Positions 52,142 through 53,791 of a DNA stretch of 53,791 bases are shown one piece after another; position 1 is the first letter of the stretch; every line of letters starts with the position of its first letter. Position numbers and translations under genes: made by a program. The notes under the pieces are model-generated. The model did no database searches and was not told the origin of the DNA. It saw only the letters and a list, made by a program, of their open reading frames with translations. Source of the stretch: Actinomycetes bacterium (GTDB lineage Bacteria > Actinomycetota > Acidimicrobiia > Acidimicrobiales > SZUA-35); contig JAAETV010000156.1 of assembly GCA_024227975.1 (NCBI GenBank), positions 1 to 53,791 of the forward strand, in the 5' to 3' direction.

Positions 52142-53287
52142 ATGAGCGAACGTCCTGTACCCACCTCTGGGGCCTTGGCCGACGTCCGGGTCCTCGATAT
52201 CTCGGCCGTCTTGGCCGGTCCCGGCATCGCCCGTCACCTGGCCGATTTCGGGGCCGACGTCATCAAGGTGGAACGGGCCGGGGTCGGCGACACCGCTCGC
52301 AATCTCGGCTGGCGTGACCCCGAAGACGGTGAGACGTACTTCTTCAAGCTGACCAATCGCAACAAGCGCTTCATCGAGCTCGATCTGAGCGACGCCGACG
52401 GCCGGGACCAGCTGCTCATCCTGGTGGCCGAAGCCCATGTTCTGGTCGAGAACATGCGGCCGGGCAAGTTGGAAGCCCTCGGCCTCGGACCCGACGTCTT
52501 GCTAGAGCACAATCCCAAGCTGGTCATCGTGCGGGTCACTGCCTTCGGCCAATCCGGGCCATATCGGGACCGGCCTGGGTTCGCCACCCTGGCCGAGGCA
52601 ATGTCCGGCTTTGCCGCTCTCAATGGCTCAAAACATGGCCCCCCGACCCTCCCTCCGGTAGCCCTGACCGACGAGGTCACGGCCCTGGCCGGTGCCTTCG
52701 CCACCATGGTCGCCCTTCACTCCGGGGTCGGCCAGGTGGTCGACGTCAATCTGATCGAGAGCCTCATGCAGATAATGGGGCCTCTCCCATCGTTGTGGCT
52801 GAGGGGTGGTGAGCAGCAGCCCCGGCTCGGATCGGGTTTGCCGTACTCGGTCCCTCGTGGCACCTATCAGGCCAGCGATGGCGGCTGGATCGCAGTGTCG
52901 ACATCGGCTGATTCGGTGGCGGCCCGGGTCATGGAGCTGATCGGCTTGGGGGGCGACCCACGGGTCACGACGACGGCCGATCGGATGGAACACCGTGACC
53001 TGGTTGAGGAACGGATGGCTGCCTGGGTGGGGGAGAGGACGGCGGCGGAAGCTCTGGCCCAGTTCGAGGGGGCTGACGCCGCGGCCGCTCCTGTCTACGA
53101 TCTGGCCGCTTTGGCCGGTGATCCTCACGCCAAAGAGCGAGGGATCTTCGTCGAAGCGGAGGGATTCCCCATGCAGGGCGTCGTGGCTCGATTGTCGGCG
53201 ACCCCCGGTGAGATCCGCTGGCCGGGCCGCCAACGGGGCCACGACAGTAACACGATCTTGCCTGCCACCAGCTGGCCTCATCGCTAG
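52142..53287 (+). CDS. CoA-transferase, family III (CaiB/BaiF)
   Basis: A 381-residue enzyme, third CoA-transferase locus of the window. It starts VRVLDISAVLAGPGIARHLA with FGADVIKVERAG, then FKLTNRNKRFIELDLS and ENMRPGKLEALGLG. The active-site stretch reads VVDVNLIESLMQ, with Glu at the usual nucleophile position, whereas the gene at 8728 has Asp there. ATG 52142 fits the expected N-terminus; a long open frame upstream overlaps a minus-strand gene and is rejected. Substrate not assignable. Confidence 0.9.
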   Translation: MSERPVPTSGALADVRVLDISAVLAGPGIARHLADFGADVIKVERAGVGDTARNLGWRDPEDGETYFFKLTNRNKRFIELDLSDADGRDQLLILVAEAHVLVENMRPGKLEALGLGPDVLLEHNPKLVIVRVTAFGQSGPYRDRPGFATLAEAMSGFAALNGSKHGPPTLPPVALTDEVTALAGAFATMVALHSGVGQVVDVNLIESLMQIMGPLPSLWLRGGEQQPRLGSGLPYSVPRGTYQASDGGWIAVSTSADSVAARVMELIGLGGDPRVTTTADRMEHRDLVEERMAAWVGERTAAEALAQFEGADAAAAPVYDLAALAGDPHAKERGIFVEAEGFPMQGVVARLSATPGEIRWPGRQRGHDSNTILPATSWPHR

Positions 53288-53314
53288 GCCGGGAGTGAGC
53301 GGGGGCTGGCTGGT

Positions 53315-53791
53315 CTACTCGGTGGCGGCTGCGATCTCGATGCGGTCCTGACGCCAATCTCGCGCCGCGACGAGGGCGTGCTCGGCTGCTTCCAGCAGCT
53401 TGTCTGGGCTGAAAGCGTGAGCTGGATAGCATGCGACCCCGGCCCAGACCGTCAACCCGGTCTGGTTCTCGGCGAGCTGGCGGCGGATCCGTTCAACGGT
53501 CCAGATGGCTCCGTTTTCAGGGGTGTCCTCCAACAGGAGGGCGAAGTAGCCGCTCTCGAGCCGGCAGGCGGTGTCGGCCTCTCGCAATGTGGTCTTGATG
53601 GTGTCGGCGATCAGAGTGGCGTTGACGGGGCGTGGCTCGTCGGCCGGAAGACCACTGACCACGTCGATCAGGGCCATGGCCACCGGTCGGAGATGACGGC
53701 GAGCAGCGGCAATCCGTGAATCGAGGGCGACCTGGAAGAACTCCTGGCTGAACAGGCCAGTTTGGGGATCGATAAGAGCACTACTGGCCCA
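53315..53791 (-). CDS. Degenerate GGDEF-domain protein, C-terminal part
   Basis: The gene enters from the right edge; the last 158 residues are in the window. It begins near WASSALIDPQTGLFSQEFF, the start of a GGDEF domain, continues through an RLESGYFALLLED segment where active enzymes have RxGGDEF, and ends with WAGVACYPAHAFSPDKLL, the usual GGDEF C-terminal half. With ESGYF in the catalytic position it is unlikely to make cyclic di-GMP. Upstream domains are outside the window. A GTG at 53683 is not the true start, because homology continues beyond it. Confidence 0.82.
   Translation of the reverse strand, partial: WASSALIDPQTGLFSQEFFQVALDSRIAAARRHLRPVAMALIDVVSGLPADEPRPVNATLIADTIKTTLREADTACRLESGYFALLLEDTPENGAIWTVERIRRQLAENQTGLTVWAGVACYPAHAFSPDKLLEAAEHALVAARDWRQDRIEIAAATE

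Overview
The window is 53.8 kb of very GC-rich, densely coding bacterial DNA. Many genes overlap by ATGA or TGATG, and GTG and TTG starts are common. The gene content points to an actinobacterium, most likely of the class Acidimicrobiia or a relative. The clues are several family III CoA-transferases, an acyl-CoA carboxylase beta subunit followed by a tiny epsilon-like subunit, separate LigC-type ligase and LigD-type polymerase genes, TlyA, a DUF222/HNH gene remnant and a PPOX/F420-type flavoprotein. The class is an inference; no rRNA or tRNA gene was seen to anchor it.

Layout. 0.1-5.9 kb: a conventional peptide ABC importer (two ATPases, two permeases, binding lipoprotein). 6.0-8.6 kb, minus strand: a glycosyltransferase fused to a dead receiver and a dead GGDEF domain. 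8.7-17.6 kb: acyl-CoA and small-molecule metabolism (CoA-transferase, MFS carrier, phosphatase, thioesterase, MDR oxidoreductase, PLP enzyme, tandem CoA-transferase). 17.7-22.6 kb: PRPP synthetase, a WXG-like protein with an alpha/beta hydrolase, protein isoaspartate methyltransferase and a second MFS carrier. 22.7-29.5 kb: a second peptide ABC importer, strongly remodelled. 29.6-31.7 kb: tlyA with a 25-bp tandem repeat upstream, then a broken DUF222/HNH gene. 31.9-40.3 kb: AlkZ-like protein, a two-part flavoprotein, ABC exporter, amidase and PPOX protein. 40.4-47.4 kb: TldD/TldE, 5'-3' exonuclease, GNAT, and the split polymerase/ligase pair. 47.6-53.8 kb: acyl-CoA carboxylase beta and epsilon, YaaA, CDF metal transporter, a further CoA-transferase and the end of another degenerate GGDEF protein.

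The strongest candidate for something undescribed is the second importer. Its OppF/DppF-type ATPase (26748-28430) carries about 230 residues of membrane-spanning sequence between the Q-loop region and the FSGGQ signature, with all nucleotide-binding motifs intact on both sides. The permease gene at the head of the same operon has an extra N-terminal hydrophobic hairpin. The first importer in the same window has neither, so it serves as an internal control. Second is the pseudo-receiver/pseudo-GGDEF/GT2 fusion, which looks like a polysaccharide synthase with built-in, non-catalytic regulatory domains.

All calls come from reading the sequence and translations by eye. No database search, structure prediction or topology program was run, so family names are recognition calls and start codons are judgements.
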